Assembly (NCBI GenBank): GCA_039090855.1
Contig: CM077025.1
Coordinates: 101,164,489-101,228,488, forward strand
Length of the DNA stretch: 64,000 bases
Direction: 5' to 3'
Source of the DNA: Macrothele yani
Lineage: Eukaryota; Arthropoda; Arachnida; Araneae; Macrothelidae
The notes under the pieces are model-generated. The model was not told the origin of the DNA. It worked only from the letters and a program-made list of their open reading frames with translations, and searched no databases. Below are positions 13,901 to 28,900 of this stretch, piece after piece. Position numbers and translations under genes: made by a program. The stretch's first letter is position 1; each line of letters opens with the position of its first letter.

Positions 13901-16900
13901 ATGGTAGCTAAGCAATGCAGAAGTAAAGAGCATTGTGTGTTATTGAATTATCTTTTTTGACCACATTCATGCATATATACAAACTCATATATATATATAT
14001 TTTTTTTTCTTTTTTTTTTTTTCAGTTTGATGTTTGTGTACGCTATCCCAGAATATGGAATGACCATCAGAGTTGGAACTGTAACCTGACCGGATGCAAA
14101 GCTACTGTACACCTAATATATGCACATAAGTATTTTTTCCATGGTTAGTGTTAATATTATATTTTAAATAACACTAATATTGTGTCTGCATGTGAAGCTC
14201 AACTGAATCTGATTAAGCTTCCTTGTGCCGTAAAATTTTTGTAACAGTTCAGCATCTGATGTGTTGTTAGAAACACCGAGAACTTGAAACTCAGCAAATG
14301 ATTTAACAGCGAAGTTTTAACATTAATTGTGGTGTTAATATTTCTGATTTAAACTTATCCTGTTCCATCATTTTAATAGGCTGACCAAATGCCATTCTAT
14401 GAACTAGCTTGGATCTTTTGTGTATGTGTGTGGTGGGGGGGGGGGGGGGCATGAATGCCATCATCTATGAGAAAAATGATTTTCAGATGTGTAATTTTTC
14501 ATGTTCATTCCCATCTGGATTTGGGCAGGATAACTGCACATTCTATTTAAATTCCTCACATTTGAAATGAATAAAGGGGATACAAAGCTTGAACCAGTGT
14601 TCCATGTATAAATTATCTTTTTAAAGAAAGAAATCTTGAAATGTCTTCTTTTTTAAATGTAGCCAGAAATTTTCAGTTTAAGTCTTCTGTGAGACCTGGG
14701 GAGTGGGATAATGTTAATTCTACATATCTGATTTGCCCAATTATCTGTTATAGAGCCAGTAACCTGAAGTTATGGATGGCCAACTCCTTCTATCTGTTAG
14801 TGACAATAATAGTCCTTAAACTACAAAAGTAAAACACAGAATCTGAATCAGGGAAATTAAACACGCAGCCAGCTTGAACTGTGAGTATGCCATCCTCCAG
14901 TCAAGTGATGTGCCAGTTGATCCTGTGTAGGCAATTGTTAAAAAACCTCGTAATTCTTCATTAGAATGCAGAGTCACTTTTATTTTATCAAGGTGAAAAA
15001 AGAACAGAAGAAGAAAATCAAAGTTTTCAATGTTTTTCCGTGATTAGTATAATTCAAAAGTTTTTTTTTAACACTAGTGAAGTTAGCCAGATAGTTAAAA
15101 CTTATTGTTTATCCTAATATAATTGCATGATTTTATTTGATAATGCATCATGATAAGTTGGCAATTGTTTTTGTTTAAACTTTTAGTTGCATATAAGTTG
15201 CTGCATGACAGGAATGATTTTAAGATCTGTTTCTTTTCTTCCAGATTTGTATACATTTTGATCCTGCTGTTTGTTTCTCTTTTAATTTACCTTCTCATAA
15301 TTTGGACAGAAGAATGAATTTCTATGTTAGCCCCTTATGATTACTTTTGCATGTACAAACTTGAGGAGTTGGTGCCCACTAGTACATTTTATTCCATGTC
15401 TGCAGAATTCTTTGTTACTCTTAGGATATGAATGGTCATATCATAAACCTCTTTAAGTAACATGCCTCTTCAATTACACATCAAAGCAAGAACAATTACA
15501 TTTTCATAAATAGCCATTTAAGATTTTTATAGCAGCCCATTTTCCCTCTGAAATCCAACTAAAGTTGCAATGATTTTCAAAACCAATTTACTAATACAGT
15601 GTAACTTGGATAATTCGAAGCTGAAGGGACCACAAAAATAATTTGAATTACTGACAAATTCGAATTAGGCAAGTTTGAATATGGGCACATTCAAGTACTG
15701 TAAAAAACAATATATTTATTCATAACATACAAAAAAAGTACAATACAGTAAATTAAAATACTTTTTGTAAAAAAAAACGTGAAATTTTGGCCTGCTTCTT
15801 AGAATTTATGTTATGAATAAGTGTAAATTCCTCAAGTTTATTAAGTGAATGAAATAGAGAGTCACTTACATTCTGCTGTCCCTCAACAAACTTCCTTAAC
15901 TGTTGGAGGTGAACCAAGGCCTCTACTGAATTTGGAAGGCACTCTTCAGGAAATTCTGGCCGTTCCAGTTCTTCATCTGAAGATACACAGTAGGTCTCCT
16001 TATTCATAACATCGGCCAAGATCTCATCATCTGTGAGCTCACCACAAACAGCTAAATTGTCATTAACTCTCACAAAAGCCTCATACATCACGGCCTACAT
16101 CATCCCAGTACTCCACAGTGGGTATGATCTCCTTGCCACCAATACCTTGATGTAGTTGAGACTCATCATCGGTGTGCTGGAATACTGCTTTTCCGAAGCA
16201 GTTGGCTATAGTTTCAGGTTTAACTTGTTGCTTCACCCAGAACTCGGAACTTCATCCAGAACGGTACGTACCCATTTTAAAAGGTAATTGTTGAAAATAC
16301 GAAAATGGGGCTTTCTTCAAATTGAACAAAAAAAGTTCTAATTAAAGGGTTTTTTAACATTATTTGTATAGAAAATTCAAGGGACCAAATGAAAAATTCA
16401 AATTAACCAAGAATTCGAATTAAAAACGTTTGAATTAGACAAGTTACACTGTACTATCATATCTCATGCCTGTGTCAATAAGGAATCATCTAATTAATTA
16501 GTTACATACGAAGGGCATCCTGAAAGTAATGCCTCGTCGCTCATAAGATTTTTATTTGTAGCAGCAAAAATGTGAAACTTGATTCCAAAATACTACTTGG
16601 ACATATTGTTAATAATGCTATTCAAAGTATTGTCCACTTTCTGTACATTTCTGCCATCTTTGAACCCATTGGTAAAATCCAATTTGGAAAAATTCCTGAG
16701 GCTGTCGTTTCACCCATGGGTTCAGAGCCAGTTTATCGTCTGTCACATCATTGAAACATTCCCCACGAAAGGTGTTTTTCAAAGGGGCAAACAGGAAAAA
16801 GTCTGAGGAAGCCAAATCAGGACTGTAGGGGGTTGGGGCATCACCGTCCACCCCTTTTTGGCAATAGCCTGTGAAGTCTCCATTGAGGTGTGGGGATGAG

Positions 16901-19900
16901 TGTTATCATGGTGTAAAAACACTATGAAGTGGAATGTCACATCTTTTCCTTCTGCTAGCTTCCTTTAGCTTCTTGAATGTCTGCACATAGTGAGCACTGT
17001 TTATTGTTGCAACTCCTGGATGGCAACACGATTATCAGCTGTGATGAGATCTTTCACTCGTTCCCTGTTGGAATCTGTCACTGCAGTTGTGGGTCTTCCA
17101 CTCCATTGTTTGTCCGACACTAAACTTTCTCCCTCTCGAAACCTCTTCATTCATCTTCAGACATTACTGACATTGATTGTGGCAGCTCCACACACTGCCA
17201 GGAGTCTTCTGTGGATTTCTGGAGCCTCGCATCCCTTTTTTCCCCCAGGAATTCAATTACGGCTTGCTGCTTTTCTCTGTCATTCATGATCTTTATTTCC
17301 AATTCTGAAAAAAATTTGTTCCCGCATTGGTAACATATCATAGTATATTTCAGTGCAGTTTCATTAAAATCACTTCAACATTTCAAAAGTTATTAAGAAG
17401 GAGGCATTACAGGGTTCCCACGCCACCTGGAAAACCGGGAAAACCGGGAATTCTCAGGGAATTTGAAAATTGTTCCAAAAATCAGGGAAAACTCAGGGAA
17501 AATCGTGTTTTTCCGTAAAAATCAGGGAATTTTTTATCAGGGAACTGAAAAGTCAGGGAATTTTTTATTTTGCCAAAAAATATTTTCTGTCAGACTTTTG
17601 TAGGATATATTTCTGTATTGCTAAGTTTTAAAATAATTCCGAGTTGTTTTATCCTTCGAGGTAACCCACCCACCGATTAAAGTGCAGCTGTGCTGGGGAG
17701 TGCGTCTCTTCACGGTTTCCCCCATCTCCAGATGCTCTAAACTACAACCGAACAAACAGACACGTCAAAGCGTGAGAGAAAGCCATTAATCACACACCCA
17801 TTTCGCAGGCTCTTATCTGCTGCGTTCGCACAGAGGCAGTCACTTGTTCCTAAGTAGGTGCCCTGGCTCTGTGTAGACTGGGAAAAAAATTATGAAAAAG
17901 CTATTTCCTCAATTTTTTAAATAACCGACTGAAATTTTTACAGTGGGCAAGATATATGAAAATAACGTTCCATTTTAAATTTCGCCGAAATTCATCGGAA
18001 ACTTTAGAAGTTGCGCTTTTTTTTTTTTTTTTTTCCTTTTGCATGTTCCACTTGTCTTTTATCAAACCGTACAAAAACATTTTATTTTGCCGGATTTTGG
18101 TCATCCTAATAAATTCGCCTCCCCTCTCCTCCCTTCAAGAGCAGTGTGGATGAATGTTGCAAATTGAGGGCACCTAATTTATTTTGAAAAAGTTCGTATC
18201 ACTTACGAACTAAAGCTTCGCTTTCGTAATTCTGTAGCAGAGTTGGTATAGTTGGAAAAGTATGTACCTTCAAATGTTTGAACAGGGAAGATATTATGAA
18301 ATAGAAAGATTCTTCAAAGAGGGGGAAAGATCAATTTTTTTCATAGTACTTACGAGTATTTTGTATGAAAAATACCATGCAATGAAGCCGGTACTATTGC
18401 ATACCTACCAAATTTCCCAGATTTCACGGCCGTTTTCTACATTCGTTGTTTTACGGCCGGAAAGAGATTTTTCTTGATTCTGTCATATTTCTATTTCATA
18501 ATGCATGAAGAAATTTATTTATAGCTATTTTAAGACGATATTCCGATTACTGCAAGAGCTGGCTGGTTGCGAAAAATAGGGTAGTCCGACGCCCGGAACC
18601 ATAGATTTTCACATCTGGGTCATTCCACGCAAAATCGTCAGATATTGAAATAATTTTCCACCAACACATCTCCGATTCTTACGGGTAGCTGCCTCCAAGT
18701 TATGAAAAAAACCCTAAAAGTTTCAACTTTTTTTGTTTCTGATAGATTAGAAGATATTATTTTTTGAATTTTTGTGCATAGTGGAACCGTTTTCCATAAG
18801 AACGCAAATATCTCCTTTATTTAGAATAAGAAATATAAAATTCGTCATTCTCTCGTAATTTTTCCTAAGGTTTCAGCTTATACATGGGGAAAAAAATTGC
18901 GAGAACAAAAGTTAGACGGGGTAGAAATTTTCTTGTAATCGTAAATTCTTTTTCTTGCGTTGCTGCACCTCACAAGAGTTGCATAAATTATTCATTTCAC
19001 ATCTTTACCCTCACATTGCCGAAAAAAATATAAAAAATCAACCTAGTTACTACTGATTTAAATCTTTGCCGTGCGTGCTCTATTGGTTTCAGGTGTGTCA
19101 GTGCAGGCGCTAAAGCTTCTGTCTCCGTTTTGGATGACGTTATTTGTGGGGAGTTACTGCAAATGACCTGAGTGGGCTCCAGACCTTTCTCGCACTTTGC
19201 CTGATCAACATCGCACAAATGTATTGCCCTTCGTAAAGATATTGTTAAGTACAAACATGCCACTCGCCACAGGATGAAAAATTATGTTGACAAAAAGTGT
19301 TAGGAGGATTTTATGAGCACACATGCACACAAAACTTCCTCTAATTGTTTCCCGTACAAGTAATTTGACGTAGCGTGGAAATTAACTGTGACCTGCGAGA
19401 AAAGTTCAGTACTAATGTTTGTGTCACAAACGTATGAAATCAATTTTAAGACTTCCGGATTTTGGAAGTACTTGTATGAATTGTAGCCTCTCAGGCAAAG
19501 TGGTATTCCGTATTAACTGTTAGTTTTCTCCACTTGTTGCTTCCATTATTTTTTCTTTATCCTTGGGTTTAATTTTTTTTTTTTTTTTTTTTTTGCCGTT
19601 ATGGCATTAGGATCTCTGTGTGCCAGCTTATTGATTATGAAATTTAACAGCACAATGTCTAAATATCCTATGCTGCGTTATTTAGAAGCAAATAGCAGAG
19701 GTGCCAACTATTACGAATTGTCCGTAATTATTATGGTTTCGACTGTCAGATTACGGAATTACGGACAGGTTGGAAGAATTACGGATTGCCGCCCCTATAG
19801 CCCATTGAGTTGCTCACGGTGGTCGTTAAACCTCCAAACAAAACAAAACAAAAAAAAAAAAAAAATACGGATTTCAGTGTGTTTTGGAGAATCTCAATTT

Positions 19901-22900
19901 TGCATCCTTTTCGTTAAACCCTTTTAGTGCGACGCTGCCGATTTGTCGGCCTTCGATTTTGATCCGCATATTTTCCGAATCAGACTGCAGATTTCGGTGT
20001 CTCAATGATCATATCATTTATCAATCATATCGTTTTGAAATGGAATGTCCCGCAGTGGTCTAAGCGATGGCCTCTGATCATTTGTCTGTAAGTGGTCCGG
20101 GTTCGAATCCCGTTGAGGCATGGATGTTGTGTTTGTCTTACGGCACTGGCTCTCTCCCTTCCCTGGAACCAGTGACCCTAAATTAGGGACGGGCGACTGC
20201 TTATAGCCCATTGAGCTGCTCACGGTGGTCGTTAAACCTCCAATCAAAAAAAAAATGGAATGTCCATGAATCATATCGACAAACAGCGATATTATCGGAA
20301 GAATGGTACCGTAATTTTCTTCGTATAATCCGCGGATTATCTGTTAAAAAAGTTAAAATTATAGGTTTTGTGGATTATACACCGATGCCGTTAATACGCC
20401 GATTTAAAAAAAAAAAAATTACAACCTTCCGATTTTTAAAAAATCTGCAGCGTGATTGTGCAGGGAAGGGTGTAATAATTGGAAAAGGAACTCCTTCGGA
20501 AGAATTTTCCTCAGTTCAGGAGTTTGTACGGAGCGGGGAGGAATGTCGTAACGAAAGATCGGGAAAGTTGTGGGGAAGGATGACAGGGGTCATTTTGATA
20601 TCGTTGAGGAGAGCTCTGACTGTCGTGCCGGCTCTGTGTTTGGCAAAAAGCCAACGAAGTATGCACAGCACTTGCTGCACGAACCTATGCGTTTCTCCTT
20701 TCGGATTTCATGTGCGCGACCTTGTGTCTAGTTTGCTTTCGTTGTTTTGGCGAACGTCGTTGCTGCTGTTTTCCTTCATTGCTAATCATGATGTCTCTGA
20801 AAAGGAAACGTTTCAGTTACACTGCCGAATTTAAGCTTGAAGTGGTGGGAAGAATTGAGGATATGATCGTGTCACTGCGCGATAGTTTTGAGGTCAGAAC
20901 ACAATCGTGCAGCAACATACGGAAAGCCTCTGTGTCGCGATCTAAAACGTAAACAAATCCGTCTGTTTATTCCGCGGGAGAATTCACAGGTTTTTTATTG
21001 GCCCACGTATAAGACGATCTCTCAACTCTGAAAGCAGGAATTCCTCCAAAACTTTCGACTTATACGCGAGTACATACGGTATTTCTACGACTTGTTCTGT
21101 ATCAGCCTTTCGTCATTGGCAAGGTGTAATGCAATACTCTGGAGCTGCATCGGCGTGATCTATGGATGCCACACCCTTTATCTGTCCGGAGATAAAAAAT
21201 ATACAACAGTTACCTTTAAAAATGAATTTCTTCATTTAATAAAATCGTTTTTTTTTCTCTTACTTCTTCGGACTCATGTGTTTCTGGAACGTGGAAAGAG
21301 CGATGTATTTATTTATTTTCTGACGCCACGTATTTGGAGGATTTTCACCTTGGATCTCGCCCTTTGGATTTAACTAAAAGCTAACGCGCTAGGCTATATA
21401 TGGGGAGATCCGTGGATTCAATTCCCCGGCGGCGGCTGAAAACAATTTTTCGGTTGCTATGTGTTTCTGGAACGTGAAAAGAGCGATGTATTTATTTATT
21501 TATGTGGCCGACTTTTCTGTCGGAAATTCCACTTCTGGTTCAACATCTATGATGTGCGGATTATACGGCGATTTTTATTTCCTGAATGTCACAGTCTGCG
21601 GATTATACAAAGGATTATTATTTTTTTTTAATATGAATTTCGTGGTCTGCGGATAATACGACGAAAATTGCCGGTAATATGCAGTAAGTGTCATCGTAAA
21701 AGAGTTTGCGCTTGCTACGCACTTTTCCGTGTGACAGGAGAAAGGTTACTTTAGCCAAAACTTTTCCTGCTGCAGTTGAGGCAGTGCTGTTCACTTTGCA
21801 TTGTTGGTGAATTATAAGACGTCGTACTGTCGGAAATCACTTTTTCGAGCCCCCGTTCGAAGTGCAATAACGATCAACTCGTCGCAACGCGTGGTCCCGT
21901 CCCGCGATGACGGATGTTTATATTTCTTGCGGACTTTCGCCGCGCGGGAGAACGAAGTGCGGTGTTTTATTACTAGAAGCTCTTCACATTATTCATTTCT
22001 TTTTCCCAAACAAACAGACACAATCGCAAAACTCCGTGAATTACGAATCCCCATCTTTTTCCAAACTCGTGTTAGCAGAGGATGACTTTATTGACAGCTT
22101 GTTCCTCAGACTTGAGACGTGCTTTTTCCTACTGCGTGAAATTGTTTTCTAAGGTTATTTGAAATGGCTTGTAGTGAGAGTGAAAGTTTGCCAAGTGATG
22201 GTGATGATTTTGAATCATCTGAAAGTGATATTGGCCTAGCAACATCAAGCCAAAAAACTAGCCACCATATCTTCTTCAGAAGGTGAAGATCTTCATAGTG
22301 AATCTTCAGATCATGAAAGTTCTGAAAGTGAATGGGAGGATGTTAATAGAGAGAAGTGATGAACAACCTCAGCATCTTTTTTTATTAACATGAAATGCAG
22401 GGGCCCAAACATGCTCCTGCAACTGATGTGGCACCTATTGCATATTTTTACTTGTTTTTTACCAATTTCATCCTTGGAATTATCGTTTCTGAAACAAATA
22501 AATATGCAAAGAGGTTTCTCCAGGAACATCCAAATCTTGAGCAAGGAAATGGAAAATGTTACAAATGCTGAAATAAAGGTTCTAATATGAGAGTAATCAG
22601 TAGCCCATGTAGGACGAGATGATTGCCGAAGGCATATCCAGTCAAAACAAACACCAGGATTGTGTAAAATTAAAGACTCGATCAAAGCCTTTGGATAATT
22701 TTTTTGCAAAAAAGAATGAAAATAGCGTGATAAATGCCGAATTGCTGTTTACTACAATCGTTGTGGAGCATAACCTACCTATAACAAGCTGTGATCATGC
22801 TGGTCGCTTCTTTCATGCTATGTTCCCAGACTCTGATATTGATGAAGCTGGATATCCTTGAGCAGATGTGGCATGGAATGAAATATCTAAGACAAAGGAT

Positions 22901-25900
22901 TCATCTGGCCTTCTCAAGTATTCCACATTGCCTAAACTAATGTTGGTAATATTGACTATCCCTCACAGCAATTCCTCTACGTAGAGAATATTTAGTATAG
23001 TAAGGAAATACCTCACATACTTTTGCCCAACAATGAGCACCAAAACATTAAGTGCCCTTCTTGTACCGAAAAGTAAAGCATTTTCCTCAGGTGAGCTCTG
23101 TTATAAAAAGTTTTCTGAAAAAGAATATACCACTGCAAAAAAAGCAACTAGGGAGTTTTTATGTCAGCAATGACATGAGGTAAGTACAATATTGATAATT
23201 TAATTTCATATTTTTTTTGTGAGGATAGTGTTAACATACAAAGTTATTACACATTTCATGCATTAATTTCTCATGAAATACCCATTCCACGCGTTAACGA
23301 TGAGGCTCCGTATGGTGATTACCGATAGGCACCTCATACAAGTATTACAGGTTACACGGTAATACTATAATATTGTCCTTAACTTTAAAAAAAATGGCGT
23401 GTTACATTACTGAAAGTTTGTGTTACATTGCTGAAACATTACTGAAAAATCCCCTATTGATTACTGATACGTTCTGCTAGAGGTTGGCCCCTCAGAAATA
23501 GCATAGATTCGATGTTCTCATTGCCAAGTGCAAGAACTAACTTTAGCTAAAATAATTACAATTTTGATTTTTAAATATCAGCAGTATTTTCCCTGATTGC
23601 TAGAAATTGTTGGGATGGTACTGGCACACGTTTTTCCTCAGGCGCAGAAATGCTGTCACGATTTCCATTCTCTCTCTCTCTCTCTCTCTCTCCTTTTTTT
23701 TTTTATTTTTTAATAGCTGTTTTAGTTTGCTTTGTCGTTAAAGATTCTAAGTGAATTCCAATAGAAAATACAAATTGTTAGATCGATTTGATAGAACCGC
23801 TCTAACAAAATGTTAAGAGACTCTGTCAGACACTCTCCATTTTATCATTCCCATTAGACTTCAATTTCAGCAAAAGTTTCCATGTTCTTTAATATTTATG
23901 TAAAATAAGCACTTAAAGGATTTAAAGCTTCAGCATTGTATCATTTAACGGCAATTTATTCTGTTCAGTCACAATTCTCCCAGCTTGCATTTTTAAACCT
24001 AACTGGAACTCTAAATGTTGTGAGTCGTTTAAAATGTTATTTATATACTTGTGTGCACTTAAAATACAGATAAATCAGTTATATAATTTCACCTAATCGA
24101 TTGAAATATTTCATTATATGTAGAATTTAAAATAAGTCTTTGTTCAAATATTCTTTAAAACATGTAAATACATGGTTTGCCACCTCGGTGGTGCAGTGGT
24201 CTAAGCTCTGGCTTCTGACTATTCGTCCAAGTGAGCCTGGATTCAAGTCCCAGATGAGGTATGGGTGGTGTGTTTATCTTACGGCACTGGCTCTCCTTCT
24301 TCGTGAAGCCAATGGTCCTAAATTAGGGATGGACGGATATAGCCCAACAAGTTGCTTATGGTGGTCGTTAAACCTGAAACAAAAAAATAAGACATGATTT
24401 TGTTAATTATTATGTAAAATTTATGTTAAATACACTAATTTTTGTAACTATAAAGTAATTAGGGAAAATGAAAGTTATTTATCCTTTATATTCCATATTT
24501 TCTGTTTATCTTTATGGACTGTATAATCGGGGACGTTCATTATGTGGTGTCTTTTTAATTCTCCCTCATGTGAGATGAACATAACATTATCAGTATTAAT
24601 TTCAGGTAAGTAATTATTTGCAATTACAGCCTGTCTAGAATTTGATAAATCTTGCTTTCAATACATAACATTATTCCTTAGTTCTCTAAAAATTATCAAA
24701 ACTGAATTTAAAAAATTGCCTGTAGACATTACGGTTTTATTCGATTTCTGCAGATAGTTTGCTTCATATTTTGTAACATGAAACAATTAGGCACAGTGGC
24801 CTGGTACACTCTTGCTTGGAGAAACACATCACAAGAGAACCACTTAAACAATGGATCAAAGCCCTTTGTTGGTTGATTCTCTTTCGACATTTCTCTGAGC
24901 AGGAGCCCATTCGGTCATTAAGCTTATCTACACTGTGCTATAAAAGAAAGGAAAACAAACTATTCAACATACAGATTTTTTCTTACATATGAACTGTTTC
25001 TACGGGAATGTACTAACAAATTGTACATGGGCAGTATACCACTTAGGTTCAAAAAAGATCATGGAATTATAATACCAAAAATATATGCCTCATGCATTTA
25101 ATTGTTATTAATAAAAAGCAGGTAATTGTATAAAGAACAGTTATTTAAAGAATTAACAAATGTATGCTTTCGTAAGGAACGCAAGAATGTAAGGAAATGC
25201 AACAATTTGTCACAATGTTATTTGATTTACCGCTCTGGAAAAACTCTCAGAACCACCTGGAAAACCTGGAAAAGTCAGGGAATTTTTTTTCTACTTTTGA
25301 GTGGGAACCCTGCATTACTTCCAGGATGCCCTTTGTATTTCCATTACATACTGGGTAAGTCAAAATGACGTTTCCGATTTCAATGCTTTACCACACGACA
25401 TGTAATGAGTATTCTTAGTTGCGAGATGTGTACTTTAGAAGGTAATCTCTCCAAGTTCCAATGCCCCACTACCAATTCCACAGGTGGTCGGTAGATGGCG
25501 CGATAAGTCCAGCAGAAGGAACAAGTTTTACAATGGTGGCAAGCAAACTACAGAAGGAATTTTGTTTTCTGAATTTTCATACAAACAAGTCAGTTGTGAC
25601 TGTTCAACGGCATTTTCTGACAAAATTTAGGATAGAGCCACCCAGTGGTAACTCAATTCATAATTGGTATTCACGATTTCAAGACACGGGCTGCATTTGC
25701 GAGGGAAAATCGACTAAAATGTCCATCGATAAGAAACTACATAGTGGAGCATGTTCAGGTAAGTTACGTAAGGAGCCCTAAAAAATCCACTTATCGAACA
25801 GGTCGAGAACTTGGTGTCCCGTAGAAAACTGTACGGCAAGTTCTGAGGAAATGTTTGCACATGCAACCATATGATCTGCAGTTGGTTCAAATGCTGAAGA

Positions 25901-28900
25901 GGGATGATCTCCACCTGGGAGCGTCTTTCTGTGAAAAATTTCTCATTCTAATGCAGGATGATGGTTTCTCTGCAAAGTTAGATTTTAGTGACGAAGCAAC
26001 ATTCCACATTTCAGGAAAGATGAATAGGGATAATGTGAGAATTTGGGGGACTGAAAATCCCCATGCAATCTTGCAGCACAAGCATGCTTCCCCAAAGGGC
26101 AATGTCATCTGTGCAATTACTCATCAAAAGTTGTATGGGTCCTTCTTCGCTGAAGCCACTGTGACAGGAATTACCTATCTCGACATGCTCGAACAATGGC
26201 TTCTCCAACAGCTGGAAGAAGACATTGATGACTTCATCTTTCAACTTGATGGTGCTCCACCGCATTTCCATAACAAGGTTCGGGGCCACCTCAATGGCAG
26301 GCTGCCAAAAGATTGATTGGCTGTTCAGCCGAGGGGATGAAGAACTGTTGCGTTGGCCACCACGGTCCCCAGATCTCACCCCGTGTGATTTTTTGGTGGG
26401 ATTTCATAAAGAATTGTGTCTATGTACCACCACTTGCAACAACACTGTTTGATTTAGAATTTCACATCACAGACAACCATCACGGAAATTGACAGCGACA
26501 CGCTACAAAGAGTTTGGCAAGAACTTGATTACCGACTTGACGTGTGTCGTGTTACGTGTGGAGTACTGAACAGACATTTATAAGTAAGTTTAACAAAACT
26601 TTATGAAATGTGCTTTTCAACAGTACTAGTTGTGTCTATCTGCTTTACATTAAACATGAGTACCAAATCATTTAAATTGGGAACATCATTTTGACTTACC
26701 CTGTATGTACAGGTTTTACACAATTAACCAAGTTCTCATGTATATATTCCACAATATCTCAGTTTCCATATCAAACCTTTCCATAAAACAATTGAGCAAG
26801 AAAAATTTCTACATCAGTTAACAAGTGCTGTTTAATCAACATGCATAATTTTGAAGATCCTGCTTCAGGGGAAGAAACAGGCTTTTTATGAACAGGAAAT
26901 TTGTGATTATACACTATATTGACAAAAGTTACCGGACACCCCTTCAAAAGCAAATGAACGGGTCTGCTCCATTGTTAAGATGCGTGGTACAGCTGCAAAC
27001 GGCATAAAAACAAGCCTGCAGCTGACCGCGATCATATCGCACTGTGAATTTGATTGAAAATGTTGTGGCGGGAGAGAACTGACTTTGAGAAAGGAAAGAT
27101 TGTTGGGTGTTGTATTAGTGGGTTGTCCATAAGAGAAACCGAGAGGCATTTAAACATACCAAAGTCAACTGTTTTGGATGTACTGAATAAGTGGAAGACA
27201 CATGGCATGCCTGAAGCAGCAAAATGTACCGGCAGACCAAAGAAAATCAGTGATAGAGGGTGTCGAAGCCTCGGGAGAGTTGTTACAGCTAATCGATGGA
27301 GTACTGCACAAGACCTCAGTGTACAGGTGAGTAAAAATGCTGGAACCTTGGTATGTGCACGTACCATTCGTTGAGAACTTCATTCCATGGATTACTGTGG
27401 TTGTGTGGCTGCTCATAAGCCTTTTATCTCCACTCGGAATGCTACTGGTCATTTAGCATGGTGTAAAGAACATTTATCATGGACCGTAAATCAATGAAAA
27501 CGTGTCCTATGGACTGATGAATCCAGATACACAATCCATGAGTCTGATGGCTGTGTGTGGGTATGGCAGCAGATGGGGGAACGCTATTTACCCCAGTGTA
27601 CTGTTCCTACAGTCAGGTTTGGAGCTGGCAGTGTACTTGTGTAGGGGTGTTTTTCGTGGTATGGTCCCGGCCCATTGGTTATCGCGGACAAACCTGTTAA
27701 CCAGTACATCTACCTTGATATTCTGGACAATTATGCCCTACCAATTCTGTTGCAATACTATGGAACAGATCCCTGTTGGTAACAGCAGGATAATGCACCC
27801 AGCCATAAAGCAAGGACTGTTACGGCGTAGTTTGACGATAATTCCATATTGTGTGTGGACTGGCCAGCTCAGGGCCCTGATCTTAATCCCATAGAGCACC
27901 TATGGGATGAATTAGAGTGCTGCATAAGAAGTTTGAAACCAAGTCCTACTACTAAGCAACAGTTAGCGGCAGCGTTATGTACTGAGTGGAAGCGCATACC
28001 TATCGCTGTGTTCCAAAACCTTATCGAAAGCATGTCTGAAAGTGTCAGTGCTTGCATTAAGGCCAAAGGTGGACCAACACCGTACTAATGTATGTCAATA
28101 AATGCTGTGTTGTGTTTCTCTTGTAGGTGTCCGGTGATTTTTGTCAATATAGTGTATATTATAGTTATTATGTAAAGTGAACTGTAATCAAACCAACTGA
28201 AAGAAAGATTTGGTAGAGACAGTGGGATCTAGACTAAAATAAGCTAAGAATCTGCTTTCTGCTGGTACATTTTTTCTTTTCTCTTTTTTTTTTTTTTTCA
28301 TAGATAACACATTTCAAACAAGAATTATTTTGTTAAGTGATCAGTGCTTAGTTGTATATTGTAAGATCATTTAGCAGTATTGAACAGCCTCGTTTAGTGA
28401 GCAGTTAAATGGAGATTGATTTTTAAAACTTTTATACAGTTATGCTTCATTGAAACTTTTTATACAGTTATGCTTCATTAAGAAAATGTGAATACCTTAA
28501 TTTTTCCTTGGCCTATTCAGTGAATAAGCAGTAAATATGATATTAGATTAGCGCCCAGTTTAGACAACAAACTTAAAATTTTTTGCCGTAGCTTGATTCA
28601 AAAAGAAGAAAATGTGGTAAAAATGCAAGGAGTAATTTATAAAGTAACCCGCAGCTGTGGAAAATACTACATAGGAGAAACAGGTCGTAGGCTGGAAACT
28701 CTCATTGCAGAGCACAAGGCAGCAATAAAAAATTGTTCAAACAAAACAGGATTAGACAGACATGCTAGAGAAACAGGACACCGCATGGACTGAGACTCTT
28801 TGATTGTCATTGGACATCAATCCAACTTCCTGAAGCGAAAATTGAAAGAGGGACTTGAAATTGGAAAATACCAGAAATTTCATCATTAATAACTGTAAGG

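Larger units (their letters stand above)
5543..14025 (+). other. BLTP1 intron b-c (8.5 kb)
   Basis: Holds a (GA)n run, a non-autonomous hAT-like copy with a nested element (5706-8111), unassigned sequence 8112-8850, and a complex of overlapping inverted repeats (8855-13795) with a tandem array and a Tc1 element. The last 230 bases before exon c are plain AT-rich intron. Confidence 0.75.
17410..25312 (+). mobile_element. hAT element (CAGGGTTCCCAC family), 7.9 kb, with cargo insertions
   Basis: Bounded by CAGGGTTCCCACG and the inverse GTGGGAACCCTG. GCATTAC occurs on both sides (17404-17410 and 25312-25318); depending on where the TIR is cut, the target duplication is 5-7 bp, one or more short of the usual 8 bp for hAT. 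The element contains remnants of a hAT transposase (22164-23175), so it looks like the coding relative of the short copies at 5706 and 48647. It has collected SINEs (19784, 20050, 24180), a pogo-like remnant (20307-21081) and a tRNA-like sequence. Confidence 0.8.
16509..25335 (-). mobile_element. Mariner element split by a hAT insertion
   Basis: Left part 16509-17409 and right terminus 25313-25335 belong to one mariner: the left end CGAAGGGCATCCTGAAAGTA is the inverse of TTCCAGGATGCCCTTTG at the right, both flanked by TA. The two parts are separated by the 7.9 kb hAT element, inserted in the mariner's right TIR. The minus-strand transposase is internally deleted: an N-terminal DREKQQAVIEF piece near 17290 and SGRPTT near 17090 are followed by HHDNTHPHTS and then YSPDLASSDFFLF near 16800. 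Confidence 0.85.

Noticed and set aside
20211..20834. 207-codon open frame on the plus strand
   Set aside because: It begins in the SINE tail and runs through the pogo-like element in a frame without motifs; only the short MSLKRKRFSYTAEFK frame is meaningful.
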